From Arthrobacter alkaliphilus (lineage in GTDB: Bacteria; Actinomycetota; Actinomycetes; Actinomycetales; Micrococcaceae): 33,492 bases of DNA. The stretch's first letter is position 1. Each line of letters starts with the position of its first letter. The notes below the pieces were generated by a model. The model was not told the origin of the DNA. It saw nothing but the letters and a program-made list of their open reading frames with translations, and searched no databases. The stretch covers positions 1 through 33,492 of the forward strand of contig NZ_JAKEEC010000034.1 of the NCBI RefSeq assembly GCF_021483235.1. Reading direction: 5' to 3'. Shown here piece by piece: positions 21,166-28,845 of the stretch. The position numbers were made by a program, and so were the translations under genes.

Positions 21166-22515
21166 CTATTTGCCCAGGAGTTCGTCGGCCTTGTTCTTGA
21201 AGAGCTTGGTGCCGAACATCATCGCCGCCGCCAGGAAGGGCAGGATTCCCAGTGCGTAGACGCCTGCGGATCCGGTGGGATCGGCCGTGGCGCTGTTGAC
21301 CGCGGTCCGCAGGATCGGGGCGACGAACCCACCGAGGTTGCCCAGCGAGTTGATCAGTCCGATGCCCGCAGCGGCCGCGGATCCGGCGAGGAACGCCGTC
21401 GGGTAAGCCCAAACCACCGGGCCGACAGCGAGGAAGCTGCACACGGCGAGCGTGATGAAGATCAGGCCAAGAACCGGCTGGTGGTTGGTCCCGGCCCACG
21501 CCGAGCCCAAGATGCACAGGCCGGTGGAGACGAACAGGATCGTGCCGAAGGTGCGGCGCTTGGCAACGGTGTTGGCGGCACGGCCGATCAGGTAGCAGGA
21601 GAAGATTCCGAAGAACCACGGAACCGCGATCAGCAGTCCGACTGCGAGGCCTACCTTCTGGCCGGTCAGCGAGGAAACCTGCTGGGGCAGGAAGAAGGTC
21701 ACACCGTAGACAGCGATCTGGAGGCAGAAGTAGATGATGGTGAAGTACCAGACACGGCCGTTGCGCATCGCCGCGAACACGCCCCGCGGGCCCGTTTCGT
21801 CCTTGACGGTGTCTTCTTGCGTCATGACTTCCTTGAGCGCGAACTTCTCGTCGACGCTGAGGAACTTGGCTTTCTCCGGTCCGTTGATGAGGAAGAAGAA
21901 CGCCGCGATACCAGCGGCCACAGCCAGGAGGCCCTCAGTAGCGAACATGACCTGCCAGCCGCGGACGCCGGGGATCTGGTCGCCGATGTTGATGAGCCAG
22001 CCCGAGAGCGGGTTGCCGACCATCTGGGAGAACGGCTGCGCGAGGTAGAAGATCGCGAACATCTGCACACGCACCTTGTTCGGGAACCACTCCGCCAAGT
22101 ACATGATGACGCCCGGGAACAAACCTGCCTCGGTCACGCCGAGGAGGAACCTCAGGATCACGAAGGACGTCTCACCCTGCACGAAGGCGAAGCACGCGGA
22201 GACGATGCCCCAGGTGATCGCGATGCGGGCGAGCCAGACCTTGGCGCCGACCTTCTTGAGCAGCAAGTTGCTGGGGATTTCAAAAATGGCGTAGCCGATG
22301 AAGAAGATACCGGCGCCGAGCGCGAACGCTCCGGCCGAGACGCCTTTGTCGGCGCCGAGTGCAGCCTCGGCGAAGCCGACGTTGGTGCGGTCGAGGAAGG
22401 AGACAACATAAAGGATGACCAACATCGGCATGAGCCGGGTGGCAGCCTTGCGGATCGCCGATTTCAGGACCGGCGAATCCAGCATCTCCTTCGTGGATGA
22501 AGCGGCTAGGGACAT
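21166..22515 (-). CDS. MFS permease, anion:cation symporter (ACS) family, sugar-acid type
   Basis: The protein has 449 residues from ATG 22515, with GAGGAG 5 nt upstream; a longer upstream frame runs through the SDR gene and is rejected. About 12 membrane helices are predicted. The N-terminus is of the ACS type: LYVVSFLDRTNVGFA, then GYAIFEIPSNLLLKKVGAKV, then FLLGVTEAGLFPGVIMYLAEWF. ACS carriers (GudP, DgoT, TtuB, ExuT relatives) import organic anions such as aldonates, aldarates and tartrate. This implies that the operon substrate is a sugar acid rather than a neutral sugar alcohol. Within the operon it lies between SDR and isomerase genes. Confidence 0.88.
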   Translation of the reverse strand: MSLAASSTKEMLDSPVLKSAIRKAATRLMPMLVILYVVSFLDRTNVGFAEAALGADKGVSAGAFALGAGIFFIGYAIFEIPSNLLLKKVGAKVWLARIAITWGIVSACFAFVQGETSFVILRFLLGVTEAGLFPGVIMYLAEWFPNKVRVQMFAIFYLAQPFSQMVGNPLSGWLINIGDQIPGVRGWQVMFATEGLLAVAAGIAAFFFLINGPEKAKFLSVDEKFALKEVMTQEDTVKDETGPRGVFAAMRNGRVWYFTIIYFCLQIAVYGVTFFLPQQVSSLTGQKVGLAVGLLIAVPWFFGIFSCYLIGRAANTVAKRRTFGTILFVSTGLCILGSAWAGTNHQPVLGLIFITLAVCSFLAVGPVVWAYPTAFLAGSAAAAGIGLINSLGNLGGFVAPILRTAVNSATADPTGSAGVYALGILPFLAAAMMFGTKLFKNKADELLGK

Positions 22516-22574
22516 CGAAACTCCTCTTTGAGTAATGACCATTGGGTAAACAGGGTTGGGTGGTGGAGATTGCT

Positions 22575-23342
22575 TTAGTGCATGTACAGGCCGCCATCGA
22601 CATTCAGCGTCTGGCCGGAGATGAAACCGGTGTCCTCGCTGATGAGGAAGGCGATGGCCGCGGCGATGTCCCGGGTGGAGCCCACCCTGTTCACCACGAG
22701 GTCTTTGGTGAGTTCGTCCTTGCGTTCCTGGCTGAGGGTGCCTCCCATGATGTCGGTGTCGATGGGACCGGGAGAGATGGCGTTGACCGTGATGTCGAAC
22801 TCGCCGAGCTCGCGGGCCGTGGCGCGGGTCAATCCGATCACGCCGGCCTTGGCCACCGAGTACGGCGTCTTGGAGAACGTGCCGCCGCCGCGCTGGGCGG
22901 ATACGGAAGAGATGTTCACGATGCGTCCGATCCGGTTCTTGACCATGGACTCGGCCACGCGGCGGGTTGCGTAGTGGACGCCGTTGAGGTTGATGTTCAG
23001 GACGCGGTTCCATTCGGCCGGCTCGAGTTCGAGGTATCCGATGGGCGAGCTGACACCGGCCACGTTGGCCAGGGCGACGATCTGCGGCAACTCGGCCTCC
23101 AGTTCGTCAATCGCGGAGCGAACCGATGCTTCATCGGCCACGTTGGCGCCGACACCGTGCGCTTGGACGCCATATTCGGCGGCGATTTCCTTGGCGGTGC
23201 TCTTGCAGAGGGCGTCGTCGAGGTCGATGATGCCGATGTTCCAGCCTTGGGCGGCCAGGTAGTTGACGGTGGCCCGGCCGATGCCGCGCTCGGAGACCGC
23301 GCCGGTGACGATCGCTGTGCGTTCTGCGGGGAAGGTGCTCAT
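22575..23342 (-). CDS. Classical short-chain dehydrogenase (polyol/sugar type)
   Basis: The protein has 255 residues from ATG 23342, with GGAGA 6 nt upstream. Cofactor motif TGAVSERGIG (residues 13-22) precedes IIDLDD, whose Asp points to NAD. Asn118 (NINLNGV), Ser146 (NISSVSA), Tyr161 and Lys165 (YSVAK) form the full catalytic tetrad. The end ISGQTLNVDGG is typical of the family. In this operon it could oxidise an alcohol to the ketose or an aldose to the acid. Homologous SDRs in tetritol pathways oxidise D-threitol. The actual substrate cannot be read from sequence. Confidence 0.88.
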   Translation of the reverse strand: MSTFPAERTAIVTGAVSERGIGRATVNYLAAQGWNIGIIDLDDALCKSTAKEIAAEYGVQAHGVGANVADEASVRSAIDELEAELPQIVALANVAGVSSPIGYLELEPAEWNRVLNINLNGVHYATRRVAESMVKNRIGRIVNISSVSAQRGGGTFSKTPYSVAKAGVIGLTRATARELGEFDITVNAISPGPIDTDIMGGTLSQERKDELTKDLVVNRVGSTRDIAAAIAFLISEDTGFISGQTLNVDGGLYMH

Positions 23343-23367
23343 GGGTGTTCTCCTGTGAATGTCGGGA

Positions 23368-24357
23368 CTAGTTGATGGGTGCCGGGCCGAGCTCTTCAAT
23401 GAGCTTCTGCATGGCCACATAGGCTTTGTTCCGGTAGGCAATCAGTTCCGGCGTTCGTTCGGCCGGGACGTTGAGGAACCCTGCTCCGGTCTTGGTTCCG
23501 AGCTTGCCCGCCTGCACCAGGTCGGAAAGGATCTTTGGCGTGGCGAAGCGTTCCGGGAATTCGGTCTGCAGGGATTTGTAGCAGAAGTCGTAGACGTCCA
23601 GTCCGGCCATGTCGGCGATCGCGAATGGACCGAAGAACGGCAAGCGGAAGCCGAACGTCGTACGGACCAGGGTGTCGACGTCGTCGGCTGTTGCGATCCC
23701 TTGCTCCACCAGCTGCGCGGCTTCATGGAAAAGCGCGTACTGCAGGCGGTTGAGGACGAACCCGGTGACGTCCTTGACGACGGCGGTCTGCTTGCCGGCC
23801 GCGTGGACCAGTTCGCGGGACGCTGCCACGGTTTCGGCGGTGGTTCCTGCGTGCGGGATGATCTCGACGCCGGGGATGAACGGCGACGGGTTGGAGAAGT
23901 GGACCCCCAGGAAACGCTCGGGACCGGTCACGGCCTCGGCGAGATCGGCGATGGAAATCGTGGAGGTGTTGGATCCGATGAGCGCGTCGGGACGCGCCGC
24001 CGCACTGATCCGGGCCAGGGTCTTGTGCTTGATGTCGAGGACCTCGGGGACGGCTTCTTCGATGAAGTCGGCGTCCGCCACGGCCTCCTCGATGTCCTTC
24101 GCGGCCCACAGGTTGGCCTTCAGGATTGCAGTGGAACCTTCCGGGAAGAGGCCGGCGGCCACGAATTCGTCCGACTCGACCAGGAGGCGTTCGTAGTTCT
24201 TCTGCGCGATTTCCGCGGACACGTCCGCCAACGCCACGCGCGCTCCGCCAAGGGCGAGGACTTGCGCGATCCCGCCGCCCATGTAGCCGGAGCCGACGAC
24301 GGCGATCTTCCGGGCCGCGCTGTTCTGGCCTGCGGCGCTGCTTGTTGATTCAGTCAT
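23368..24357 (-). CDS. 3-hydroxyacyl-CoA-dehydrogenase-fold 3-hydroxyacid dehydrogenase
   Basis: The protein has 329 residues. The N-terminal Rossmann domain carries VGSGYMGGGIAQ (Gly22, Gly24, Gly27) and VALADVS. The active-site segment is HFSNPSPF (His153, Asn156), with the upstream SNTSTISI. The C-terminal helical domain contains GFVLNRLQYALFHEA. The family covers fatty-acid 3-hydroxyacyl-CoA dehydrogenases but also L-gulonate 3-dehydrogenase and carnitine dehydrogenase, which act on free beta-hydroxy acids. In a sugar-acid operon without thiolase or CoA ligase, the second group fits: oxidation of a sugar acid at C3. It starts 1 nt after the end of the RpiB gene. Confidence 0.85.
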   Translation of the reverse strand: MTESTSSAAGQNSAARKIAVVGSGYMGGGIAQVLALGGARVALADVSAEIAQKNYERLLVESDEFVAAGLFPEGSTAILKANLWAAKDIEEAVADADFIEEAVPEVLDIKHKTLARISAAARPDALIGSNTSTISIADLAEAVTGPERFLGVHFSNPSPFIPGVEIIPHAGTTAETVAASRELVHAAGKQTAVVKDVTGFVLNRLQYALFHEAAQLVEQGIATADDVDTLVRTTFGFRLPFFGPFAIADMAGLDVYDFCYKSLQTEFPERFATPKILSDLVQAGKLGTKTGAGFLNVPAERTPELIAYRNKAYVAMQKLIEELGPAPIN

Positions 24358-24358
24358 G

Positions 24359-24841
24359 TCACACTGCCTTTGTGTAATCGGGCTCGTACGAGCAAATGGC
24401 GTCCACCTTGGCGGCGGAAGATGATGTTTCGTCGAAGTGGTAGCCCAGCCATTCGCCCACCAGCTTCTTGGCCAGCTCCAAGCCGATCACTCGCTGTCCC
24501 ATGGTCAGGATTTGGGCGTTGTTGCTGAGGACTGAGCGCTCAACGGAGTAGCTGTCGTGGGCGGTGACGGCCCGGATTCCGGGGACTTTGTTGGCCGCGA
24601 TGGCCACGCCGAGGCCGGTGCCGCAGATCAGCAGGGCGCGGTCCGCCTCGCCCGCGGCAACTTTGCGCGCCGCGTCCACCGCAACGTGCGGGTAGGCCGT
24701 GGAGTCGTTGGCACCGACGCCCACGTCGCTGACGGACGCTACCCTGGGGTCGGCTTCCAGCAGGGCCTTGAGTGCCTGCTTATATTCGACGCCCGCTTCG
24801 TCATTGCCGACGATGATCCGCCAGCCCGCTGATGTGGTCAT
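24359..24841 (-). CDS. derI: RpiB/LacAB-type isomerase, probable D-erythrulose-4-phosphate isomerase
   Basis: The protein has 160 residues. The RpiB fold is clear from ICGTGLGVAIAANK with catalytic Cys73, the RAVTAHDSYSVERS loop and ILTMGQRVIG. The N-terminal motif is VGNDEAG instead of the usual SDHAG, so Glu replaces His at a substrate-side position, as expected for a different sugar phosphate. With the LerI-like and DhaK-like neighbours it fits EryI/DerI enzymes that form D-erythrose 4-phosphate, which enters the pentose phosphate pathway. Its ATG overlaps the kinase stop (ATGA), with GGAG 7 nt upstream. Confidence 0.84.
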   Translation of the reverse strand: MTTSAGWRIIVGNDEAGVEYKQALKALLEADPRVASVSDVGVGANDSTAYPHVAVDAARKVAAGEADRALLICGTGLGVAIAANKVPGIRAVTAHDSYSVERSVLSNNAQILTMGQRVIGLELAKKLVGEWLGYHFDETSSSAAKVDAICSYEPDYTKAV

Positions 24842-26577
24842 GCTTGAACTCCATTTCCTGCCGGGGACGCCAGCTGGGCGTCGATGTGTTGTGAGATCCT
24901 CGCCGCGATCATCCCGAAGGAGACCGCACCGGGATCAGGGTGGCCCAGGCTCTTTTCCGCGAGCGGCCGGGCCCGGCCCTTGAGCGGACGCAAACGGGCA
25001 GTATCTGCTGCCGCGGCCTCCGCCGCCGCAGCAGCCGCCGCGAGGGCCCGGTCAACCGGGGCCCCGGCGTCGAACTCTGTAAGGAACGCATCCCGGAAAG
25101 GCAGGAGCGCGTCCACCATGGTCTTGTCGCCGGGTTCGGCCTTGCCGAGCGCCGTGATCGCGTCCGCGAAGCCAGTAACGGCGGCCGCCGCGTCCTCACC
25201 CGAGTAGCCGGCCTTGTTGCCGAGCGCCTGTCCGGCTGCGATGATCGCCGAGCCCCACAGAGCGCCCGAGGTACCGCCCGCGCGTTCGCTCCAGGCCTCC
25301 CCCGCCGCCGTCAGGATCCGGCCGACCGAGGCACCGTTTGCTGCCTCGGCTGCACGGAACGCCGCCTCCACACCCCGGCGCATGCCGATGCCGTGATCGC
25401 CGTCGCCGGCGATGGCATCCAGCTTGCCGAGTTCCTCTTCGTGCTCGACGATGGCGTCCCGCACCTGGGCGAGCACGGCCACGGCCTGCCGTCCGAGCTC
25501 GGCAGCAGCATCGGTGGGCTGCTCGACGTCGGCCTCGTCCATGGTTGTGTCGGTCCCTTGCGTGCGGGGACGGCGCGGCGCGAGGTTGCCCTTGCGGAAC
25601 GCCGGAGTGTCCGCGGGTGCTGACCAGTACTGTTCGAGTTCCTCGTCCAGCCACAGCAGCGTGAGCGAAAGACCGGACATGTCCAGGCTCGTCACAAGTT
25701 CGCCGCACTCCGGCTCGACCACCGTGAGGCCCGCTTTGCCGAGGAGCTTTTCGATCTTGCCGAAGAGCAGGAAGAGCTCGTCGTATTTCACGGTGCCGAG
25801 GCCGTTGACGATGGCCACCACGCGGTCCCCGGCGTCCTCCGGTTTGTCGTTGAGGAGCTTGCCGACCAAGAGTTCGGCGAGTTCGGAGGCCGTGGGCATG
25901 GCGTGCTCGGAGATACCTGGTTCGCCATGGATGCCGAGGCCCAGGGACATGCGGCCCGCCGGAACGTGGAACAGGGGGTCCGCCGCGCCCGGCAGGGTGC
26001 AACCGTCGAAGGCCACACCGAGCGAGCGGGTGCGGTAGTTGGCCTTGATGGCCAAGCGCTCGACGGCGTCGAGGTCCAGTCCGGCTTCTGCCGCGGCGCC
26101 GGCAATCTTGAAGACTGTGAGGTCGCCCGCGATCCCGCGCCGCTTCTCGATCTGGTCGAGCGGGGCGCTGGCAATATCGTCAGTGACGAGGACGGTGCGG
26201 GTTTCGATGCCTTCGGCATTCAGGCGCAGCTGGGCTTGGCCGAAATGTAGCACGTCGCCTGCGTAGTTGCCGTAGCTGAGCAGGACACCGCCGCCCGCGT
26301 TGGCTGCCTTGGCCACGCGGTAGACCTGGCCTGCGGCCGGGGAGGCGAACATGTTGCCGCACGCCGAGGCGGTTGCCAGGCCCGGTCCGACCAGGCCGGC
26401 GAAGGCCGGGTAGTGTCCCGAGCCGCCGCCGATCACCACGGCCACCTGTCCGGCGGGGACTTCGGTGGAGCGGACCACTCCGCCGTCCACCCGGGCAACG
26501 TAGCGGCGGTTGGCGGCGACGAATCCGTCCAGGGCGTCGTCCGCGAACTCTGCGGGGTTGTCGAAGATCCTTGTCAT
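24838..26577 (-). CDS. DhaK-DhaL fused kinase, probable erythrulose kinase
   Basis: The protein has 579 residues. The DhaK part (1-330) has GGGSGHYPAFAG (50-61) and His217 in GIHGEPGISE, which binds the ketose covalently. A charged linker (about 331-360) leads to the DhaL part (360-570), with GDGDHG (391-396) for Mg-ATP and GGTSGALWG. Fused DhaKL proteins phosphorylate dihydroxyacetone with ATP. Operon-encoded relatives (DerK, LerK of Mycobacterium smegmatis) phosphorylate D- or L-erythrulose. With LerI and DerI partners an L-erythrulose kinase role is favoured, but D-erythrulose remains possible. It starts 5 nt after the TIM-barrel gene. Confidence 0.88.
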   Translation of the reverse strand: MTRIFDNPAEFADDALDGFVAANRRYVARVDGGVVRSTEVPAGQVAVVIGGGSGHYPAFAGLVGPGLATASACGNMFASPAAGQVYRVAKAANAGGGVLLSYGNYAGDVLHFGQAQLRLNAEGIETRTVLVTDDIASAPLDQIEKRRGIAGDLTVFKIAGAAAEAGLDLDAVERLAIKANYRTRSLGVAFDGCTLPGAADPLFHVPAGRMSLGLGIHGEPGISEHAMPTASELAELLVGKLLNDKPEDAGDRVVAIVNGLGTVKYDELFLLFGKIEKLLGKAGLTVVEPECGELVTSLDMSGLSLTLLWLDEELEQYWSAPADTPAFRKGNLAPRRPRTQGTDTTMDEADVEQPTDAAAELGRQAVAVLAQVRDAIVEHEEELGKLDAIAGDGDHGIGMRRGVEAAFRAAEAANGASVGRILTAAGEAWSERAGGTSGALWGSAIIAAGQALGNKAGYSGEDAAAAVTGFADAITALGKAEPGDKTMVDALLPFRDAFLTEFDAGAPVDRALAAAAAAAEAAAADTARLRPLKGRARPLAEKSLGHPDPGAVSFGMIAARISQHIDAQLASPAGNGVQA

Positions 26578-26582
26578 TCTTG

Positions 26583-27617
26583 TTAGACCCCTGCGAATTC
26601 CGCGGTCGACGTTGCGTGCTGCTGGCCTTGGCAGCTAGCCGGCTTCTGCCGCCCTTGGGCGACCTGGCTCTGGCCAAGGGTGTAGTTCTCGGTCTTGGGC
26701 AGGACTTGGCGGCGCAGGTATTCCTGGTTGCTCGCCGTGACGCTCAGCCCGTCGCCGCCGTAGTGCTCGGTGCACAGGATGCCCTGGAAGCCTACGGAGA
26801 GTGCCAGCTTGAACGCTTCGCGATAGTTGATGAGGCCGCTCTCCATCGGCGCAGGCATGGTGACGTAGCTGTCGCGGGCCACATCCTCGTCGCGGAAGTA
26901 GTTCTTCATGTGCCAGTAGTTTGAGTACGGCAAGGTCTTGGCCACCATCTCGCGCCAGTCTTCGATCGGACGGTGGAGGCGGATCAGGTTGCCCAGGTCA
27001 GGGTTGAGGCCGACGTTGTCCAGCCCGATGTCCTGGACCAGCCGGACCGAGGAGTCGGCGGTGCCGAGGTAGGTGTCCTCGTACATTTCAAGGGAGACAA
27101 GGACACCCACCTCTGCCGCGTGCCGACCGAGTTCCCGCAAGCGGGCCACGGCGTTGCCCCAGGCTTCCTTGTCCCCGACCGGGTCCTTGTAGCCTTCGAC
27201 CGTCCAGAACCACAACTGCTTCTGCTGCTCTGCGGTGAGGGCTTGGTGGAGTCCGAAGGAGACAACCTCGCAGCCCAATTCGGCCGCTGCATCGATGGTC
27301 CGGTGGCTGTACGCCAGGTTGTCGGCCCAGTCCTGCTGGTGGATCACGCTGCGGCGGATCGCCGAGATCACCGGGACGCCGATGCCAACTTGTTCGGCGG
27401 TCTGCTTGAACTCTGCGAGGCGTTCCTTGCTGAGATCCCCCGGGCGGACCCAGCTATCGGTGAGGTCAGCGTTGGCGAATCCTGCGTCCTTGACTTCCTG
27501 CAGGACCTCGGCCCAAACGGAAGCATCGGCGTCGTCGATGTGCTGTCCCGTGGCGTCGGTGCCGGGGAACTGCAGCAGGGCCGCGGTGATGGGCCAGGTT
27601 TCGGCGGTGTAAGCCAT
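26583..27617 (-). CDS. Xylose-isomerase-like TIM-barrel enzyme (sugar epimerase/isomerase or 3-oxo-acid decarboxylase)
   Basis: The protein has 344 residues from ATG 27617, with GAAGGAG 7 nt upstream; earlier in-frame starts lie in the promoter. The AP-endonuclease-2 type metal site is readable: Glu177 in LEMYED, Asp207 in NPDLGN, His236 in WHMKNY and Glu284 in CTEHYGG. This fold hosts epimerases, isomerases, dehydratases and the decarboxylase OiaC, which as I recall turns 3-oxo-isoapionate into L-erythrulose. As first gene of an operon with erythrulose-phosphate steps, a decarboxylation giving a ketotetrose is attractive. The last 30 or so residues (after LPKTENY) are low-complexity and look like an added tail. 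Specific function is inference. Confidence 0.78.
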   Translation of the reverse strand: MAYTAETWPITAALLQFPGTDATGQHIDDADASVWAEVLQEVKDAGFANADLTDSWVRPGDLSKERLAEFKQTAEQVGIGVPVISAIRRSVIHQQDWADNLAYSHRTIDAAAELGCEVVSFGLHQALTAEQQKQLWFWTVEGYKDPVGDKEAWGNAVARLRELGRHAAEVGVLVSLEMYEDTYLGTADSSVRLVQDIGLDNVGLNPDLGNLIRLHRPIEDWREMVAKTLPYSNYWHMKNYFRDEDVARDSYVTMPAPMESGLINYREAFKLALSVGFQGILCTEHYGGDGLSVTASNQEYLRRQVLPKTENYTLGQSQVAQGRQKPASCQGQQHATSTAEFAGV

Positions 27618-27643
27618 AGTTTCACTCCTTCGTGCAATCCTGT

Positions 27644-27656
27644 TTCCTATAGGATT
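27644..27656. promoter_or_regulatory. GntR operator at the operon promoter
   Basis: TTCCTATAGGATT contains the perfect palindrome TCCTATAGGA (27645-27654). The identical 13-mer occurs in reverse orientation just upstream of the GntR gene at 28572-28584. It overlaps the likely -10 region of the operon promoter. Confidence 0.75.
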
Positions 27657-27679
27657 TACTATTCTGCCAAGACTGTCAA
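27653..27679 (-). promoter_or_regulatory. Promoter of the sugar-acid operon
   Basis: On the minus strand a perfect TTGACA -35 (27679 down to 27674) is followed after 15 bp by TAAATC (27658-27653), a weak -10 that overlaps the operator. Spacing is short, so the exact -10 is uncertain. The operator placement would block polymerase. Confidence 0.5.
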
Positions 27680-27746
27680 AATCTTTACTTCGAGTTCCGC
27701 GGCCCGGCCCCGCCTTTTCGCGACACCAAGCTGGCGCCATCGAAGA

Positions 27747-27765
27747 TCCTATATGTCATACATAT
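27747..27765. promoter_or_regulatory. Accessory inverted repeat upstream of the operon
   Basis: A TCCTATA half-operator (27747-27753) runs into the perfect inverted repeat ATATGT-CAT-ACATAT (27751-27765), about 100 bp upstream of the main operator. It could be a second GntR site or an activator site. Confidence 0.45.
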
Positions 27766-27867
27766 ATTTGTGAAGTGAGTCACCGCATTTGTTTTGAACA
27801 CGGCGTTTGGGAACGACCCTAGTGATTTGGGCGGGCGGTAATCCGGACGGGCAGTGCCCGATGATGC

Positions 27868-28566
27868 CTAGTCGGCGGGGGCGTCGGCGATGGCGCGGGC
27901 GCGGACCTTCTGTACATGGTCGGCCATCGCCGCGGCAGCCCGTTCCGGATCACCGCTCGCCAGCGCTTCCAACACGGACCGGTGTTCCGCAATGGCCTGC
28001 TCAGCGTCAGTGATGCCCACTCCCCCGAACAGCCGGAATCGCTGGACCTGGCCACCCAACGCGGCATAGGCGGCGAGCATGAATTGGTTGCCGGACTGCT
28101 CGGCGATCAGCTTATGGAAGCGCTCGTCGGCGTCGAGATACTCCCGGAATTCCACGAAGGACGGGCCTCGAGGAGCCGTCTCCAGGTCCTTCACGGCCTC
28201 CTGCAATTCCGCCAACCCATCCGGGGTGAGCCGGCTGCATGCCAAGCGGGCATTCACTGGCTCGATCGCGAGCCGGGCCTCCATGAGTTCCGCGAAATCT
28301 TCCTGCGTGAAAACCGGCGCCACCCTGTAACCCTTGAGGGCAACCCGGCGGACCATGCCTGTGTGCTCCAGCCGCGCCAGGGCCTCGCGCACGGGTGTCG
28401 GGGATACGTCCAGCTCCCGCGCCGTCCCGTCGATGCTCACCGCGGCACCCGGTTCCAGCCGGCCATCCATGAGCGAGGCGAGAAGTTCCTCGTAGACGTG
28501 ATCGGCGAGAACCTGGCGGCTGACGGGTCGACCGGCTGCGCGGTCCCGTGAGGAGGCGAGTTTCAT
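27868..28566 (-). CDS. GntR-family (FadR/FCD-type) regulator of the sugar-acid operon
   Basis: The protein has 232 residues. The N-terminal winged helix (about 18-85) reads VYEELLASLMDGRLEPG, then ARELDVSPTPVREALARLEHTG and MVRRVALKGYRV. The FCD ligand domain (about 90-225) contains EARLAIEPVNARLA, a DADERFHKLIAEQSGN segment with the metal-site Asp and His, and later AEHRSVLEAL. FCD regulators bind small organic acids through that metal, which again points to a sugar-acid inducer. The AGGA upstream of its ATG is part of the palindrome at 28572-28584, so autorepression is likely. A small hairpin (27848-27860) follows the stop. Confidence 0.9.
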   Translation of the reverse strand: MKLASSRDRAAGRPVSRQVLADHVYEELLASLMDGRLEPGAAVSIDGTARELDVSPTPVREALARLEHTGMVRRVALKGYRVAPVFTQEDFAELMEARLAIEPVNARLACSRLTPDGLAELQEAVKDLETAPRGPSFVEFREYLDADERFHKLIAEQSGNQFMLAAYAALGGQVQRFRLFGGVGITDAEQAIAEHRSVLEALASGDPERAAAAMADHVQKVRARAIADAPAD

Positions 28567-28571
28567 AGACG

Positions 28572-28584
28572 AATCCTATAGGAA
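28572..28584. promoter_or_regulatory. GntR operator overlapping its own ribosome site
   Basis: On the minus strand this reads TTCCTATAGGATT, identical to the operon operator. Its AGGA half doubles as the ribosome-binding site 7 nt before the gntR ATG, so bound repressor would cover the start of the gene. Confidence 0.72.
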
Positions 28585-28654
28585 TGGTCTCCTCGTGACG
28601 GTTTTTGGTCCCTTTGTGGCAGGTGCCCGGCCTCCGCGCTGGGTGGGCGTGTCG

Positions 28655-28745
28655 GATTCTGCTGGATCATTCCTCTCGCAATCGAAGGATTCCTCGCGTT
28701 TCCGGGGTCTGCGGAACGTGCCAGCTCGAATCATCCAGCAGAATC
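28655..28745. repeat. Long-arm inverted repeat between gntR and the reductase gene
   Basis: GATTCTGCTGGATCATTC (28655-28672) and GAATCATCCAGCAGAATC (28728-28745) are complementary at 17 of 18 positions and are separated by 55 bp without a gene. This could be a miniature repeat element or a large cruciform/RNA hairpin. No target-site duplication or transposase is seen. Confidence 0.7.
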
Positions 28746-28801
28746 GATCGCCATGGGACGGAAATCCGGCAGGACGGTGGCCTCGCAGGGGTTAAACCGA
28801 A

Positions 28802-28830
28802 ACGGCGGCACCTTTCGCAGGTGCCGCCGT
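28802..28830 (-). terminator. Terminator-like hairpin after the OYE gene
   Basis: ACGGCGGCACCT (28802-28813) pairs with AGGTGCCGCCGT (28819-28830) around TTCGC, starting 16 bp past the OYE stop at 28846. The outer AAACC and GGTTT flanks can extend it. The arms share ACGGCGGCAC with the van-operon terminator. Confidence 0.7.
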
Positions 28831-28845
28831 CGGGGTTTGGGGGTT

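Noticed and set aside
21133..22500. 455-residue open frame on the plus strand opposite the sugar-acid permease
   Set aside because: It is rich in Arg, Glu, Asp and Gly with no domain, and is exactly antisense to a well-supported MFS gene. It is a GC-driven shadow.
24940..25623. 227-residue plus-strand frame opposite the DhaKL kinase
   Set aside because: It is antisense to the DhaL domain, which has intact GDGDHG and GGTSG motifs. It has no features of its own.
28655..28745. Insertion sequence
   Set aside because: The inverted arms enclose only 55 bp with no transposase frame and no flanking direct repeat, so it is recorded as a repeat only.
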